Part shown: one piece after another, positions 36,001 to 48,229 of the stretch
Layout: every line of letters begins with the position of its first letter
Position numbering within the stretch: position 1 is the first letter of the stretch
Source of the DNA: Acanthopleura granulata
Taxonomy: Eukaryota; Mollusca; Polyplacophora; Chitonida; Chitonidae
Reading direction: 5' to 3'
Length of the DNA: 64,000 bases
Assembly: GCA_016165875.1 (NCBI GenBank)
Contig: JABBOT010000003.1
Coordinates: forward strand, 31,787,663 to 31,851,662
Notes under the pieces: generated by a model
Database searches by the model: none
What the model was told of the DNA's origin: nothing
What the model saw: the letters and a program-made list of their open reading frames with translations, nothing else
Made by a program: the position numbers and the translations under genes

Positions 36001-38900
36001 AGAGACAGGTTGGAAAATTGATTGGAAGAGCAGTCGAGCAAAACGAAGATGGGCGAAGAGCGCTAAGACGTCCAGAAAGGGTTCAGACTTGGAGATCGGG
36101 GTATAGCGCCTAACAGCACGGGGTTAACGTAATGGGGTGTCGCGAGCCGGTAGGGCTGACTCACGAAATCGGGAACACTGTCCCGAAACGACGCGGAAGT
36201 GCGCTCGATGACCTTTGGCTCTCCTATAATCTCAAACCAAATTCTAGTCCGGGCCAGCCTGTGGGAGTACTTGACACCACGCGTGAGTCGGCATTCTTAA
36301 CTAATTTAGTCTGTTACATAATTGTTTTATTGGAATAAGGTAACCTAAGGTGGCTACAGAGAAGAGCGATTACGCCATTGCACAGCTCATTCCCCCTCTC
36401 CATCGTAATCTCCCGTCAAATTTTGACAAAAGTGAAATAAATCAACGGGCGAACTCAAATCCTCATTGTGGCAAATTACACATTTTCCTTCAGTTATAAG
36501 ACAGTTTGATGACCTTAATTGTGTTTCGACTTAGACCATTGGCTTTTTACAAGTTTTAGGCATTTGCCAAGATCGTTTTTTCTCATTTAGTACGCCTTAG
36601 CAATTGGCATTAATTTTCCTCGGCGCAAATTGAATTATATTGAGATGAAACCAATCACATCGTTAAGCTAAGCAGTGTATATATGTTGATAATCTGCTAA
36701 AACCCTATCGTTTCACAAGGCAGTGTGATCTTATCGCTGGGAAACTGCGGGAATCCCAACGTCTTAAGGAGCAATGAATAACCAGTGAATTAGGGGAGAA
36801 ACTGAAAACTGTTTCTTCTCCATGATTTTCTGTTTAATGTGGTGCACACGTCACTTATACTACCAGTAGCTCTTTTATTCGTTCACGAATGTTTGAAAGG
36901 TAAACTGATTGATTGATTTGTGGATTGATACCTTAATCAGTTTATGTGAAAAGTTTGTTATCCGAAAGCCTCCGAAGAGCCTTTATAATGGCTATTGACA
37001 AAATCACACTCAATGTACTTGTGTTTCTTTAGAAATTAACTTACTATGTCATGTACGTAAAGGCATCCACGAAAGTTTCTCGGCAATGCATGCTCGGTTT
37101 AAAACATCTCTAAAGCAGTATTCCTTTAAATGTGAAAAACCGCACGCCTAGACGAGAGCTTCTCCTTTCGAGATTTTCACAACTGTATGATAAGTTGTTC
37201 ATGGTTTGTTTCTTCCAGAGACACTGCTTGTGTGTCTCGGGTGACTTAGCTTCGTACCAGTAAAAGTAGCTGCAGGAAAGGCTAAGGTTTAACCATATCT
37301 ATTTGCACGCTAAGCTAAAGTGTTAGAGCCCTTCCAACGGGAGCCGAACTCAATCTTAGCCGTGATAAAGGGGGGCAATAAGCAAATTAGGGGGTGATAA
37401 ATAGGATAGGGGAAAAGAATGCTCCGAGGCGATTTGCATATTAGCTAATGGCTAGCATATGGGTCCACAAATTGAGGTTTGCTTTAAATGGCTTGTGCGA
37501 TGTGACAAAGCAGTTTGTACCCAAAAACAAGCTGTTGTCTCGGCACCTTTTCCTTGACGTTAATTTGCATATAAACGTGCCGATCTCGTCGCTAATGGGC
37601 TTTTGGTATCTAATCGCTCCCAGAGGAGCACGGCACTGACCGCAGCCAAGCGCCTCACCAGTATTTCTATAGTTACTGAAATTAAAATATTTCTTAAAAA
37701 AGTCCAAAACGAGAGCATATTTAGGTCTCTAATTTTCTCGCTCAGTCCCGTCTAACTCAGACTCGGTCTCCCATCGCTATTATTTTATCGTCATATTTCA
37801 GTTCGCCGCTGTCCAAAAAACCAGTCCGATTGTCCCACAAGGAATTGGTGTGTTCAGTAGTTAGTAATTGCGGAGCCCTCAAAGCGGCTATATCAGGCTC
37901 TCTCAAGATTTCCTCCTGCATGTGACATGGCTAATTTAGAGTCAGGGCTTGGGTGTTAAGAGCGCTTACAGTTGAATTCATTCCATTGGCACTGGGACAT
38001 TTACCGCCAACTAGCATTGCATGCTAAAGCGCCATTTTTGTCTTCCCTCTGACATGTGGAAATAGCTTGTCACCATTGCCTGAAAGAGTCGGCCAGGCAC
38101 AGGCCTCCCGAGGGCCCCTGCCCAAGCCTACTCCGCGCCTTCGGGGTGGGAACAGCGCAATTAACACTGCGTGCCCCAACCATGGGCCTTGTGAGAAGTC
38201 CGCTCTCTGGAGGTTTTTCTTCGTGTGAAAGAACTCGAAATCATTTTCTTGTTCGAATCGAGGCGTTAGGTCGTCACAAAGTCCTGACATAGAAGGAACG
38301 TGAGTTGTTCGCAAGAGTCAGTTTATATCCAGAGTTTACTTGAACTTCAGCGGCAAACAGAAAAGCTCTCGGTTGTGAGAAGGCCTGTGTTACTTCTTTA
38401 TCCACTAACCACTTCTCCCTCACCCCCCTCCCCCTCGAAACTTCAGTCATCATGCAGTGTTGCCATCTTCCCAGAACGGCCACTCATTGCCCGTGTGATC
38501 AGCAGGTTTCATGTATCCCAAGCCGGGACCTCGGCTTGCTCTTTGTCCTCAATATGCCTGTAACTTTGGGATTAAGTAGGGTGAGTGCGGCATATCAGCT
38601 TTCACACACCCGTGTTTCTTGGGGAGTCTACCTGATACGGTCAGTGACCACCTGGCAATACTGACGGCCTTAAATTTCCCGACTGAATTGGACTTGACCT
38701 TTGATTGGCGATCGCTTACGTAATTAGCTTTGTATCTACCTGTCTTCACTTTACACCTTTTACATCATTTTCCAATCATCGAAAAGGGAAACATAACGTC
38801 CCTTTCAGAGCACGATAGCCAGCCGTGTTAACTGACAAGAAACGACTCTAATCTCGAAGTCAAGGCGTTCAATTGTTTGTCAAGTGCCTGTTAAGAGAAA
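36001..38900. promoter_or_regulatory. Candidate conserved noncoding element cluster
   Basis: This is the largest stretch that looks like constrained regulatory DNA. It lacks simple repeats, composition is balanced, and transcription-factor words are dense: POU octamers ATTTGCAT at 37432-37439 (running into ATTAGCTAATG) and 37563-37570; SOX-like CATTGTGG near 36465 and ACAAAG near 37505; homeodomain CAAATTAG near 37382; and GCGCAATTAACAC near 38156. Stop codons are frequent on both strands and the frames of 60-96 codons that exist have no domain. In animals, such blocks near developmental transcription-factor genes act as enhancers. Which gene it would serve cannot be told from this window. 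Confidence 0.4.
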
Positions 38901-41490
38901 TGACATTGTAACATTTCGGCGAATGGAGGAGCGTATAGTCGAATCTTCTATTTGGCGTCCTTTATTCTCTATCAGTTCTGTTGCGATAAAGACATTGTAA
39001 AAGCCATTTAGTGTTGCGGGTAACGAGGCATAAAGGAATATGTCAGCTTTGGTCAAGGGAGGTAGCCGTTATGCAACAACAGCGTTTGGGAGACTTTAAA
39101 AGGTAATGTTGAGATTTACGACTGATTCAGAACTTTGGAAGTAAATTATCTCACTACAGAACGCAGCTGCATGGAACAGATGCATGAATGGCTAAAACGC
39201 AATTTAAATTTAAGCTTTGAACTAGAAAAGTAGGTTTACAGTAGATCTGTTATCACTTATATAAGGAATTTTTGGATCAAAATTTCCCTTTAGCATTCCA
39301 CTTGCGTCTGTTATTATTTTGATACAGAGATGCAATCATCAAAATTATTTCTCTGCGTTGATAATTAAACACAAGTAACACAATGCCTTTTTTCGTTAGC
39401 TCAGGTAAGGTTATCTTATCTTCGTTGGGCCCATCTCTAGAACATAATACGAACGTACTGCAGAAATTAACCCGACTTCAAGGTTGCCTTTTGGCAACTG
39501 GGTGAAAACAAATATTTGAAACAATTTTTAAAATTTCTAATATTTGTAGTGACCACTGAGTAATGAGTTCTTTTCCCAGGCAACTTGAAAAGCGCTGTAT
39601 TTGGACTTGTATCCAAATCGCCTTCGACTGATGAAAATGGGTTGCCCTCGGGACAAACTTTTCACCCTAGTAATTTCCCGACGTCAGATGACGGGACCGT
39701 TATAAATTCGAGGGTGTAAATTGTCACGGCCTAATTGAGCTGTTTGATATCTTTTGATGATGAATATCTCATCTCGCGATTTTATTTCATTCGATACAGA
39801 TATGTGCCTAAAACTATGCTTGCTTTGAGGGGATAATTTTGATTTTCTATGTAATATCACAGGTAAGGAATTGTAGACGTGAAGTGAATTATTGGTAGGA
39901 GATATACGAGGAAAACCGATTATATGAAGACATTAGCAGGTGGATAAATTTCATAATGCATCAAAAACGAGGTTGAATGAATCAAAATAAATTTCAAATG
40001 CAACACTGGTAAAATAATTCCACCTATAAATTAATGAATTATACGTCTCATCAATTCATTTTTTCACAGTTGTACTAATCACGACAAATCCAATAATATC
40101 TCATTTACGTTGTTATTACATGTATGCCAACTTAACAAGTTCGTTATGTTATACTGCCGTACTACGATAAGGGGTTAACATAGGAGTAATGTACCGTTAC
40201 GTTTAAAAGGTAGAGCTTAAGACTTAGCCACTTGAAGAATGGATTAAGATAGTCTTACCTTAATCTCAATCCGACACCGTATGCATTAATCCTCCACGTA
40301 AGATTAAAGATTGCTAATTTATTACCGGATAAGCAACTGAATCTGTGGACGATTATAATATATACGACAGACATGTATTGAACTGGTTGATGTGTTGGCA
40401 AAAGAGGCATTAAAAGTATGGTAAAACGTGTGCTTTTTTATTTTAAATGTCACAACGGCCGGCTTGAGTCGCCATAAATACATTATATAATGACAACGAT
40501 GTGTGTCTAATTAATTCGTTAATAAGATTGCGATGTCGTGAGTCAAACGTGGAGATAAAAATAAAGCAATCACCGTCCTGTGTAAAATGAGCTTCTTGTC
40601 AGAAGTAATTTGACCTTTAAAGTTAAGACAAATCACGTTGAATCTTTTGAAAATGCCGACAAAAACTGATGACAGGACCATGGATCATTTGGTCTGCGCG
40701 CCACCTACATAGATGACAGCCGTGCTTTCGGACATGTAAACGTCGTCGGTTCATCGCATGCTTTTCTCAGCTTGCTCTCTCCCAGCGGAACGCATAAGTC
40801 ACTAGAATAGTTTTGAAGGCTGATATATATCCCCAGTGTCACCTCCGTCGCCATCTGACTGTCGCCTGCATTGTGGGCACATCGCAGACACAGCAACTCT
40901 CCAGTTGAATGCGCGGGAAAACCGTCTACAATGCTCCGATAACGGCTCCAATAGGCCCCGCCAGGAATTAGCAAACTATCACTTAGCTTAAGTTCATTTA
41001 CTTGTAAGGCACACCTTATATTAGATTACAAGTGGCCCGTGTGAACTATGCCTCTTCACTTCATATATATTTCATATTGCCTCGGAGAATTGTAAACCAG
41101 TTGTTGCGGAGATGGCCTTGCAACATTGGCCCCACGTTGCTTGCATTTTCAGCCACGCCGCCATTTTGCCTCTAAGGAACTTTGTATTTGCTTTTAGTCT
41201 TAGAAAAAATGAAACATTGTACCAGGTATTAGAGACATTTTGCATTCGTCAGGCCCAATTGCAGTCGTAGCATTCTATTAACTTCACACTTGACTATGTA
41301 AATCGTTTACATAATAGACTGCAGTTCCACATCGGTTAGTCATTGATGGAGGGGTTCATTTCAAACAAGTTACAAAGTTTCAAAGCAAAGCGTCATACTA
41401 TACGCGTTAATCACAGACTAACATTTCCTGTCTTAATCGAATTGTGGGATATGTTTTGGAGATGTAGAGATCGTCTGAGTGCATGTGGCT
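38901..41490. other. Noncoding stretch
   Basis: AT-rich with no recognisable gene. Two donor-like words (CAGGTAAGG near 39402 and 39860) have no open frame feeding them and are taken as chance. The part at 40670-40960 is GC-richer with an 89-codon minus-strand frame of no recognisable type. Confidence 0.55.
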
Positions 41491-41592
41491 TATTCATGTG
41501 TTTCAATACAGCTAACGCTGCTTCGACTGCGGCTTTAAGTCAGGAGGTCTGTCAGGTGCTTGGTGAAGGACAATGGTTTACAATGGACAATA
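41491..41592 (+). mobile_element. SINE body fragment
   Basis: GTGTTTCAATACAGCTAACG, CTGCGGCTTTAAGTCAGGAG and TCAGGTGCTTGGTGAAGGAC follow, in order, the body of the SINE at 43290 (ATGTTCGAATACAGC, CTTTAAGTCAGGAG, ATGTACCTGGTCAGTGGCAG). The tRNA-like head is too decayed to read and the tail is missing. Confidence 0.7.
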
Positions 41593-41619
41593 ATACATAG
41601 ATAATATACAAGTAAAAAT

Positions 41620-41775
41620 TTAATCAATCAATCAGTCGTTCATTAATCATTAGTAACCTTGATGAGAAAGAGCGGTCAGCGATACTCGGAGGATCATGTG
41701 CTTGTCCGGCATTCCAATCAGTGAGTTAGTGGGTCAACCCATCAGTCAATCAGTCGATCAATCAATCAATTCTCC
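41620..41775. repeat. Decayed (ATCA/TCAG)n zone
   Basis: AATCAATCAATCAGTCG, CCATCAGTCAATCAGTCG and ATCAATCAATCAATT occur within 150 bp, interrupted by unrelated sequence. Confidence 0.7.
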
Positions 41776-42365
41776 TCAGTGAAGTGATGTGATAGCAAAA
41801 GTTAACCGGCAATCAGCAAATCTAAGTAAAAATGTTTTCTGTATAAAATCAGTTCATTATCTATAGAATTGCGCAAAATATGCCCGTGGAAATACTTCAA
41901 CTTAACAACAATGGTGACCGGAAGTGCTCGCAAGATGTAAGTTATGATGTGTCGTAGTATAGTACAACTTCCTCACAAGGAACAAAACGTCAGAAAAGCC
42001 CCAGGAAAAAGCCATGGTCACTAGGGATACGTGTATTTATCCTGTATGCGGTCTTTGTTCTAATAAGGATATAAAATTTTGAATTCTGCAAGTTTAAGAA
42101 CACCATGTAGGTGTCTTTTCACTGGTGTAATTTTCTAACTATTTCGTATACACTTTCTTCCATACTTCTTTGTTAATCTTCTGCGCTCATTTTTTTCTCA
42201 GAAGCTTATAAAGTGAAATAAAATCAATATGATATAGGATGGATCTGTTGTATTGTTCTGTTTCGAAATTAGATGGACAGACATGTTTTAGCCAGCCAGC
42301 TTAGCAAAGTGGTACACAACTGAGCCACTGTCCAATTATTCGTTTTCAAGTCTACCGTCCTAGCT
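41776..42365. other. Noncoding stretch
   Basis: Nothing was recognised. Confidence 0.6.
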
Positions 42366-42374
42366 TTAAAGGTA

Positions 42375-42632
42375 ATTGGGTCCTATGTGCCTCAGTTGGT
42401 TAGCGCGTTAGCACAACGTACTGACCAAGAAGCCTTCCACCAATGCGGTCGTTGTGAGTTCAAGTCCAGCTTATGCTGGCTTCCTCTCCATCCCTACTTG
42501 GGAGGACCCGCCAGCATACAGAGGATGGACGTGGGTTTCGTCCTCCATAATGCTGATTGCCGTCGTGTAAGTGAAATATTCTTGAGCCCGGCGTAAAACC
42601 CCAGGAAATAGATAATTAAATAAATAAATAAA
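42375..42632 (+). mobile_element. Full-length tRNA-derived SINE with target-site duplication
   Basis: The head has both RNA polymerase III promoter boxes: CTCAGTTGGTTAGCGCG (A box, near 42391) and GAGTTCAAGTCCAGC (B box, near 42457), with tRNA-like sequence between them. The body runs through GCTGGCTTCCTCTCC, GACGTGGGTTTCGTCCTCC and ATAATGCTGATTGCCGTCGT. The tail is GTGTAAGTGAAATATTCTTG, GCGTAAAACCCC and an (AAAT)n end. TTAAAGGTA at 42366-42374 recurs exactly at 42633-42641 as the target-site duplication, giving a 258-bp insert. It encodes no protein and would be mobilised by a partner LINE that recognises the shared tail. Confidence 0.93.
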
Positions 42633-42641
42633 TTAAAGGTA

Positions 42642-43278
42642 TTTACTTAATAGTAAGCAAAGATTCAGTGGTGAATGAGTCAGACAGACAAGTGGCTGGT
42701 GAAGCAGACCTATAACGGTGAAGACTAGTAGTGATAGTCAGGATTCCGTTTTACAATAAGGGTGGAAGTTATATCAAATGTAACTGCTATGACGACAGAT
42801 GCTGTAGAGATACATCACCATGATAGTTACGTTTGACTCACGTTACACCGTCTTCGTAAACAGGGCGCCTGGCAAATAACAGTCACCCAGAAAAAGTGCG
42901 TCCTTCAGTCATCCAGTCTGTTAGACAATTAACATCTGTGAACGTGTTGGTATTGACCAGTCCGTACATCTGTTAGTCAGTCGTTGTATATGTGAGTCAA
43001 TGCATGAGTCGGTGTGGCGGGCTTTACCTGCATGCTTATTTGACAACTTGTGGTTGTGAATATTGTACGTTCATTCATACGACACTCAGTTTGATTTGTT
43101 GGCGCGTGGGTATCAAATCGTTCTCCCATTTTCATAGTCAGTTAGTCAGTAATTCTAATATTCATTCAAAGTATCCAGTGTGAGAGCTTGCCTCTATATA
43201 CCCTATATCCATTTGACAGGTTCTCTGTCGCTCAATAACCCTAAACAATCAGTCCAACCATAAATCAGTTAGTCATTT
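42642..43278. repeat. Noncoding stretch with decayed TCAG repeats
   Basis: Between the two SINEs, words such as AGTCATCCAGTC, GTTAGTCAGTCG, GTGAGTCAATGCATGAGTC, AGTCAGTTAGTCAGT and AATCAGTCCAACC recur from about 42900 on, in the same style as the 7900-9180 zone. The part before 42900 shows nothing recognisable. Confidence 0.5.
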
Positions 43279-43289
43279 AATGATACAAA

Positions 43290-43543
43290 CGAGCCCTCGC
43301 CGGTAAAGACGACTCAGGCGCTGGTTCACTGTGACAACCAGACCCCTGATCAGTGAGGCCGTATGTTCGAATACAGCTTTTGCTGTGTCGGGTGCATCTT
43401 TAAGTCAGGAGACTAGCCATGTACCTGGTCAGTGGCAGTGGTCTAATCCCGACGACCCAATTTATACCGCTTTATACCGTTTTGTAAGTGAAAAGCTCTT
43501 GAGTGCGGTCCGGTTAGGCAACCAGTAAATAATTATACACACA
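43290..43543 (+). mobile_element. tRNA-derived SINE, second family, with 11-bp duplication
   Basis: AATGATACAAA at 43279-43289 recurs exactly at 43544-43554, bounding a 254-bp insert. The head has an A-box-like CTCAGGCGCTGG near 43313 and a B box GTTCGAATAC near 43365. The body (CAGCTTTTGCTGTGTCGG, CTTTAAGTCAGGAG, ACCTGGTCAGTGGCAGTGG) differs from that of the SINE at 42375 but matches the fragments at 33150 and 41491. The tail (TTGTAAGTGAAAAG, CTCTTGAGTGCGG) is shared with the first family, and AAATAATTATACACACA ends the element. Confidence 0.88.
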
Positions 43544-43554
43544 AATGATACAAA

Positions 43555-44899
43555 TAGCCATCAGGGTTATGAGTCAGTAAGTCAGTCATTGTGTGAGATA
43601 TTAGTTATTAACTTTGCGATATCGAACGTATAGATTCTCTTGGGCTTACATGAATGCGGAAGTCAACCGGAATTACAGTAAAGGAGTTTATCGTATCAGA
43701 ATTACTTTTCTTTTCGTCTTTTGTCTTGCCTTTTATTTTCGAGATTCTCCAAACTTGCATGCAAAACTACAGCTCAGGTCAGGCTAAGGATAGCCCCCCC
43801 CCCCATCCCCTGCAAGCGTGGTCAGATAAAAGCTGACAAACCCCGATAATACAATCTGGCAACCAAATCCATAAATTATTACAGACAATTTACTGCCGAC
43901 ACATGCGAAATTGCCCCCTGCGAATAGCTAGCGCTATTTCTCATCCACGGGTAAGCAAGGTGGACGTGAAGGAATTAGAGACCGATCGGGCACTTATCAT
44001 CTTCCCTTATAACATGATAATAACCAGAACAACCCTGTGTAGAATCGTATTCACCAAATCCCGACAAATTTGTAATAATTTATTCCCTAGGCGTACCTAT
44101 GTAGATTGTACGAGGGTAGCTTGGCTAACCCCGGTCTTTTAGCGACCGCAAATGTACTTATAACCTGCCACATTGACCCCCGGGAGAGGACCGAGAGACA
44201 AATCGCAAATTTGTTCAACTGCTATTGGTTATAATTGATAAACTCCCACAAAGGCAGCCATATCTGTACAAACTCATGCAACCGGCTTTGCTAGGTAATT
44301 ATTTGTTAGAACGCCGTATACCTTAATTTCCTGTGAGAAGATCCCATGTAGAGGTTTTGATTACTCCACAAATTGTTGTATGTATCCTCGATTTTGGAAA
44401 TAAAATGCAACTATATTTTCCAAAAAAAGAACGGAATTCAACATTCACATAATTATGCAAGGTGAAAATAAAAACATGTGGCTATTCTCATATAGCCATG
44501 CATCGCTCACCAAGAATGATGTTACAACATTGTAATAACAAGTCGATAACTTGTGGACAGTATATACTTTAAGAAAACATTTAATCCTTGATATTTATTT
44601 CCCTATATCTGATTGCATAATATATTAGATACGATAACTACAACTGTTTAAATTTGACATTGACGTCATATTTAAGATTGATTGCCAAACAAGATGGATG
44701 AAAAGCAACATATACAGTTGTTTTATTTCGGTACGCACACGTTGCGTAAGATATGACTTCATCTACATGTATTAACCATTGGTTGGTCTGCCGAACTTGA
44801 TTTTTATCGCGAAAATTGATCGTCTTCATCGATGTTTTGTGCTTATTAACCGGTTTTTGCGCGCTTTGTTGTCCATAAGAATTAGCAATTGGCCAAGAG
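43555..44899. other. Noncoding stretch
   Basis: It opens with a short decayed repeat (GAGTCAGTAAGTCAGTC, 43570-43590). A run of 11 C lies at 43794-43804. The rest is AT-rich with no gene recognised. Confidence 0.55.
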
Positions 44900-45700
44900 G
44901 TCAACCTACACTCGATAGGCATTGTGACGAGAATGATAAATTTAACGTAATTAAGGCATCTTTCATATAACCGATGTCCTCGGAGTGCTTAGACAAGCCG
45001 ACCAGATACATTTTGCACACCTGCTTCGCAAAGACGTGTAGATCATTAGCGGCTAATTGGATACGTATGACATCTAATCGTTACGAAGTTCGAGGCGCCC
45101 AACTTTTGATAGTGTACCCAACGTGACCAAATAGCCGACTCTCGTGGTCTAGAACGGGGCGATCCCTTATACCCAAGTTTACCTGGCTGGCTTGCCCTTT
45201 TGATGTATCCGGCACGATATTCGATCTTCAAAGATATACCTTAGCCTCTGGCCAGCTCGAGGGCTAAAGAAGCACACGCTATATTTCCGACAAACAAACG
45301 TTATTTCACGTTTGTGGAATTATGGCTGATCCTCAAAAGAATTTTAAAGATTGTTTGTTCTGTCGGTGTTGATGTTGATTCGCAAGATATATTTTCACAC
45401 AGAGCGACTGTGCGACGATTGTATGTTTATCATACTTTTTAAATGTGACATCAAGGCCTTTTTAAGGCCAAATACTCTCACAAAATCTCCCCCCGTGAAT
45501 TCGCTATGTGAGTGATGACGAATTGCGTGTCCATTAATCTAAAGGTGTAATCCGTTCCTGGCAACGAATTATTCCGTTTCCGATAAAACGGATTAGTCCA
45601 TTAGATCAATGGAAAGTAACCCATCATCACTTAAATAACGGATAACGGTACTACAGTTTGCTGCTGTTGTTTCATCGTTTCGTACCATCTGCTTCCGGTA
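44900..45700. promoter_or_regulatory. Candidate regulatory block
   Basis: Balanced composition with homeodomain and OTX/bicoid-type cores: CCATTAATCTAAAGG near 45531, AACGAATTATTCCG near 45563, and GATAAAACGGATTAGTCC near 45581 followed by ATTAGATCAATGG. No long frame crosses it. The inference rests on motif density only. Confidence 0.3.
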
Positions 45701-48229
45701 CCAGTGTCTTCCGGTTGTTGTTCCTAACACTAGACTTCGCACGCAATGTCCAGCTCTATGATGTTGATACATGTAAATATCGGTAGGTTTGACAATGGCC
45801 CTAAGTTTGAGGCTTTGTCAGGAACATGGAAAATACAACTGTAATCCCCAATTCAATAAATAAATTAATTAGTTTTGTAGTTAGCCGGAATTTTGGAGTT
45901 AGCTTTGTCTTGGGGCGATAAAGTCTCTTTCCCTCAGTTGGGGCAAGTGTGCTTGAAGTACGTACATGTACAATATCCTATCCAGATTAAGTCATATTAT
46001 ATCTTTACAGGCCTATAACTCTGAGAATTTCTATGAAAGTGCAACCATAATAGACATGGCCTGAATGCAGTTCACCACAGATCAATTCCCACCATTACGA
46101 ATTTTTGTCTTCTGTAGTTTAAAAATGAAACAAAAGAAACAGCAAGCGAAACCTGCTCATGTACTTGTTATGCAATGGTTTCAATATATTTTATTTCCTA
46201 TACATATGATTTACATCAAAACATCAAGAAGCACAAATTACTTACATACACAGAAAGTCATTTTTAGCCCCTGCCACCATCCTGCCAACAGAGCCCTGGG
46301 CAGGGTTTTTCTAGGTCAATATATCTTATCAGATTTTTTTCATTCATCTGTTATGTTTGTAATGTCTATATAAGACTAGTGTTAAGACGTTTGACAATGG
46401 GGATCATACTGAGTCTAGCCCCATTGAAGTCCGGTCCGTGTGTGCTGACGGTCGTAGATACTGGACCCTCTTGTTTGTACAGCATACACATTATCTTCTG
46501 CTGTTCGGCCGAGCACAAGAATTTTTGAAAGCCGAGCTTACTTACACCTATACTTCACTATGTCGTCGTGTTGACAATGGCTTCTAGTTCGCGTTTACTC
46601 GGAGGTGTAAAGATTTTGAGCACACACGAGGTATTCGACAGCCCGCTGGTGTAGGAAGGTAAAACCGTGTATATAGTAGGTTAGGAGTCTAGTGAACAAG
46701 GCAATACCGTGTATTTGTCATTCTCACACAATCTCGTGAGCTGTGAGATCATACGGCGCTGTCACAATGACAACCACGCGGGGCACTGTTGAAACACACT
46801 GTAACATATACAGCAAAGCGGACGACAGTGTTGGTGTGTATAGATCTAGATAACCATACAGTAAGACATTTTACAGCCAAAATATAAAATATCTTCTTGG
46901 GAACTTCAGGGTTTTAACTAGGAAGAGTACAGGTTAAGATACAACTATATGACTTAGATTTTATGTGCACCAGGAAAACAAATGATGAGCGTTTAGGAAA
47001 GAAATTGACCTAAAGAAAGAAATAGCCGTGACTGACATAGTTCAAATGTAATGTGTGTGTGCCTTAGTAATATAGAGTTCGCTGAACGATTCGGAGAATT
47101 TTAAAGTATAATGACGTAAGAAAGTATATGGGTTGATTCTGATTTTTGTCACCTGCTGGAACTTTTTGATGACGTCACATCGCTCTATATTTCTGTTTAC
47201 TTTATTCTCCTTTAGAATCTGACTGAGATACGAGAATCTGCGAAAACTTTGATGAAGTCGGGCAAAAATAGAAAGCCAACTTCTACAAGATGTGTTCGTT
47301 TCCCGCCGGACACGTGTCATTCATGTGCCCGTTTGACAGACACCTGTCATCGATACTTGTCAATTTACACCAAGCCACTGTAGATAGCTGTAACACCGTT
47401 GCAAGCAGCTGACCTGCGAACGTCTCCCGTGTAAACTGATGTCACCAATGACCAGGTGAGTAAACTCGTTCAGCATAAACAAAGTAGAACAATAACCTAA
47501 ATTTGTGCTAAATTATTCCAAATCATTATTACAGCAAAAGTGCAAACCGTTTATCGTGCCTTTATTCAAGGCACCATAATCCACTCTAAAATATTCATTG
47601 CTGTTAATTTGCATGAGATTTGTGTCCGTAGCGTCGAGCATTGTATACAGAGCTGCAAATAAATCGTACCAGATTTTTAGTATCATATACTTGTTTTCTT
47701 TCCAATGAGCTCCTTTAGTCCAACCTATATCTGTGATTCTCTATTTCTTATTCCACCATGATACTCATCTGCCTGTTTTACAATTTTATTGGCTCAGAGA
47801 TAATCGTGACATTACAGCGTTTTTATCGAGAAAGAAGACTCTATTATATGCAGTTCGGGAAGAAAATTAATTTGTCGATGGGGTTGATGTAACACACTAT
47901 CCTGAGGCCATAAAGAAATTAGTGACCTTATACTGATCAGACCACATACACAAATACAGGATTATTTAGTTTTAATAAAGTCTTAATGTAACGAGATTAT
48001 TTGGCCCGTCCTCTCACAAGCCTGTATACCAAGCACACGGACTCGCAATGTCCTCAACTTCATAAATGCGATGAAAACCGTTTTTTATCGCCCGGTTTTG
48101 TAATGAAACTCCCATAAAAGGAAACTATAACATTCTGATATGTTTGATTAGCAGGAAAAGCACCGTATTCCACTAAAAGCAAATGTGGATAAGAAATGGA
48201 ATTATTTCTTTATTATTTATCTCATTTTC
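45701..48229. other. Noncoding stretch
   Basis: No gene was recognised. A possible site group around 47590-47620 includes TTCATTGCTGTT (SOX-like) next to the octamer ATTTGCAT (47607-47614). A donor-like CAGGTGAGTAA at 47453-47463 follows an ATG by only a few bases and is not convincing as an exon. Confidence 0.55.

Noticed and set aside
39402..39870. Two CAGGTAAGG donor-like words
   Set aside because: No open frame or GC-rich exon precedes them, and several such words are expected in 64 kb.
42375..42460. tRNA gene
   Set aside because: A and B boxes are present but cloverleaf pairing is lost and a SINE body follows; it is a SINE head. The same applies to the heads at 2670, 33208 and 43365.
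47448..47456. ATG followed after five bases by a consensus splice donor, a possible minimal first coding exon
   Set aside because: The coding part would be under three codons, and ATG plus donor this close is easily met by chance; nothing upstream supports a promoter.
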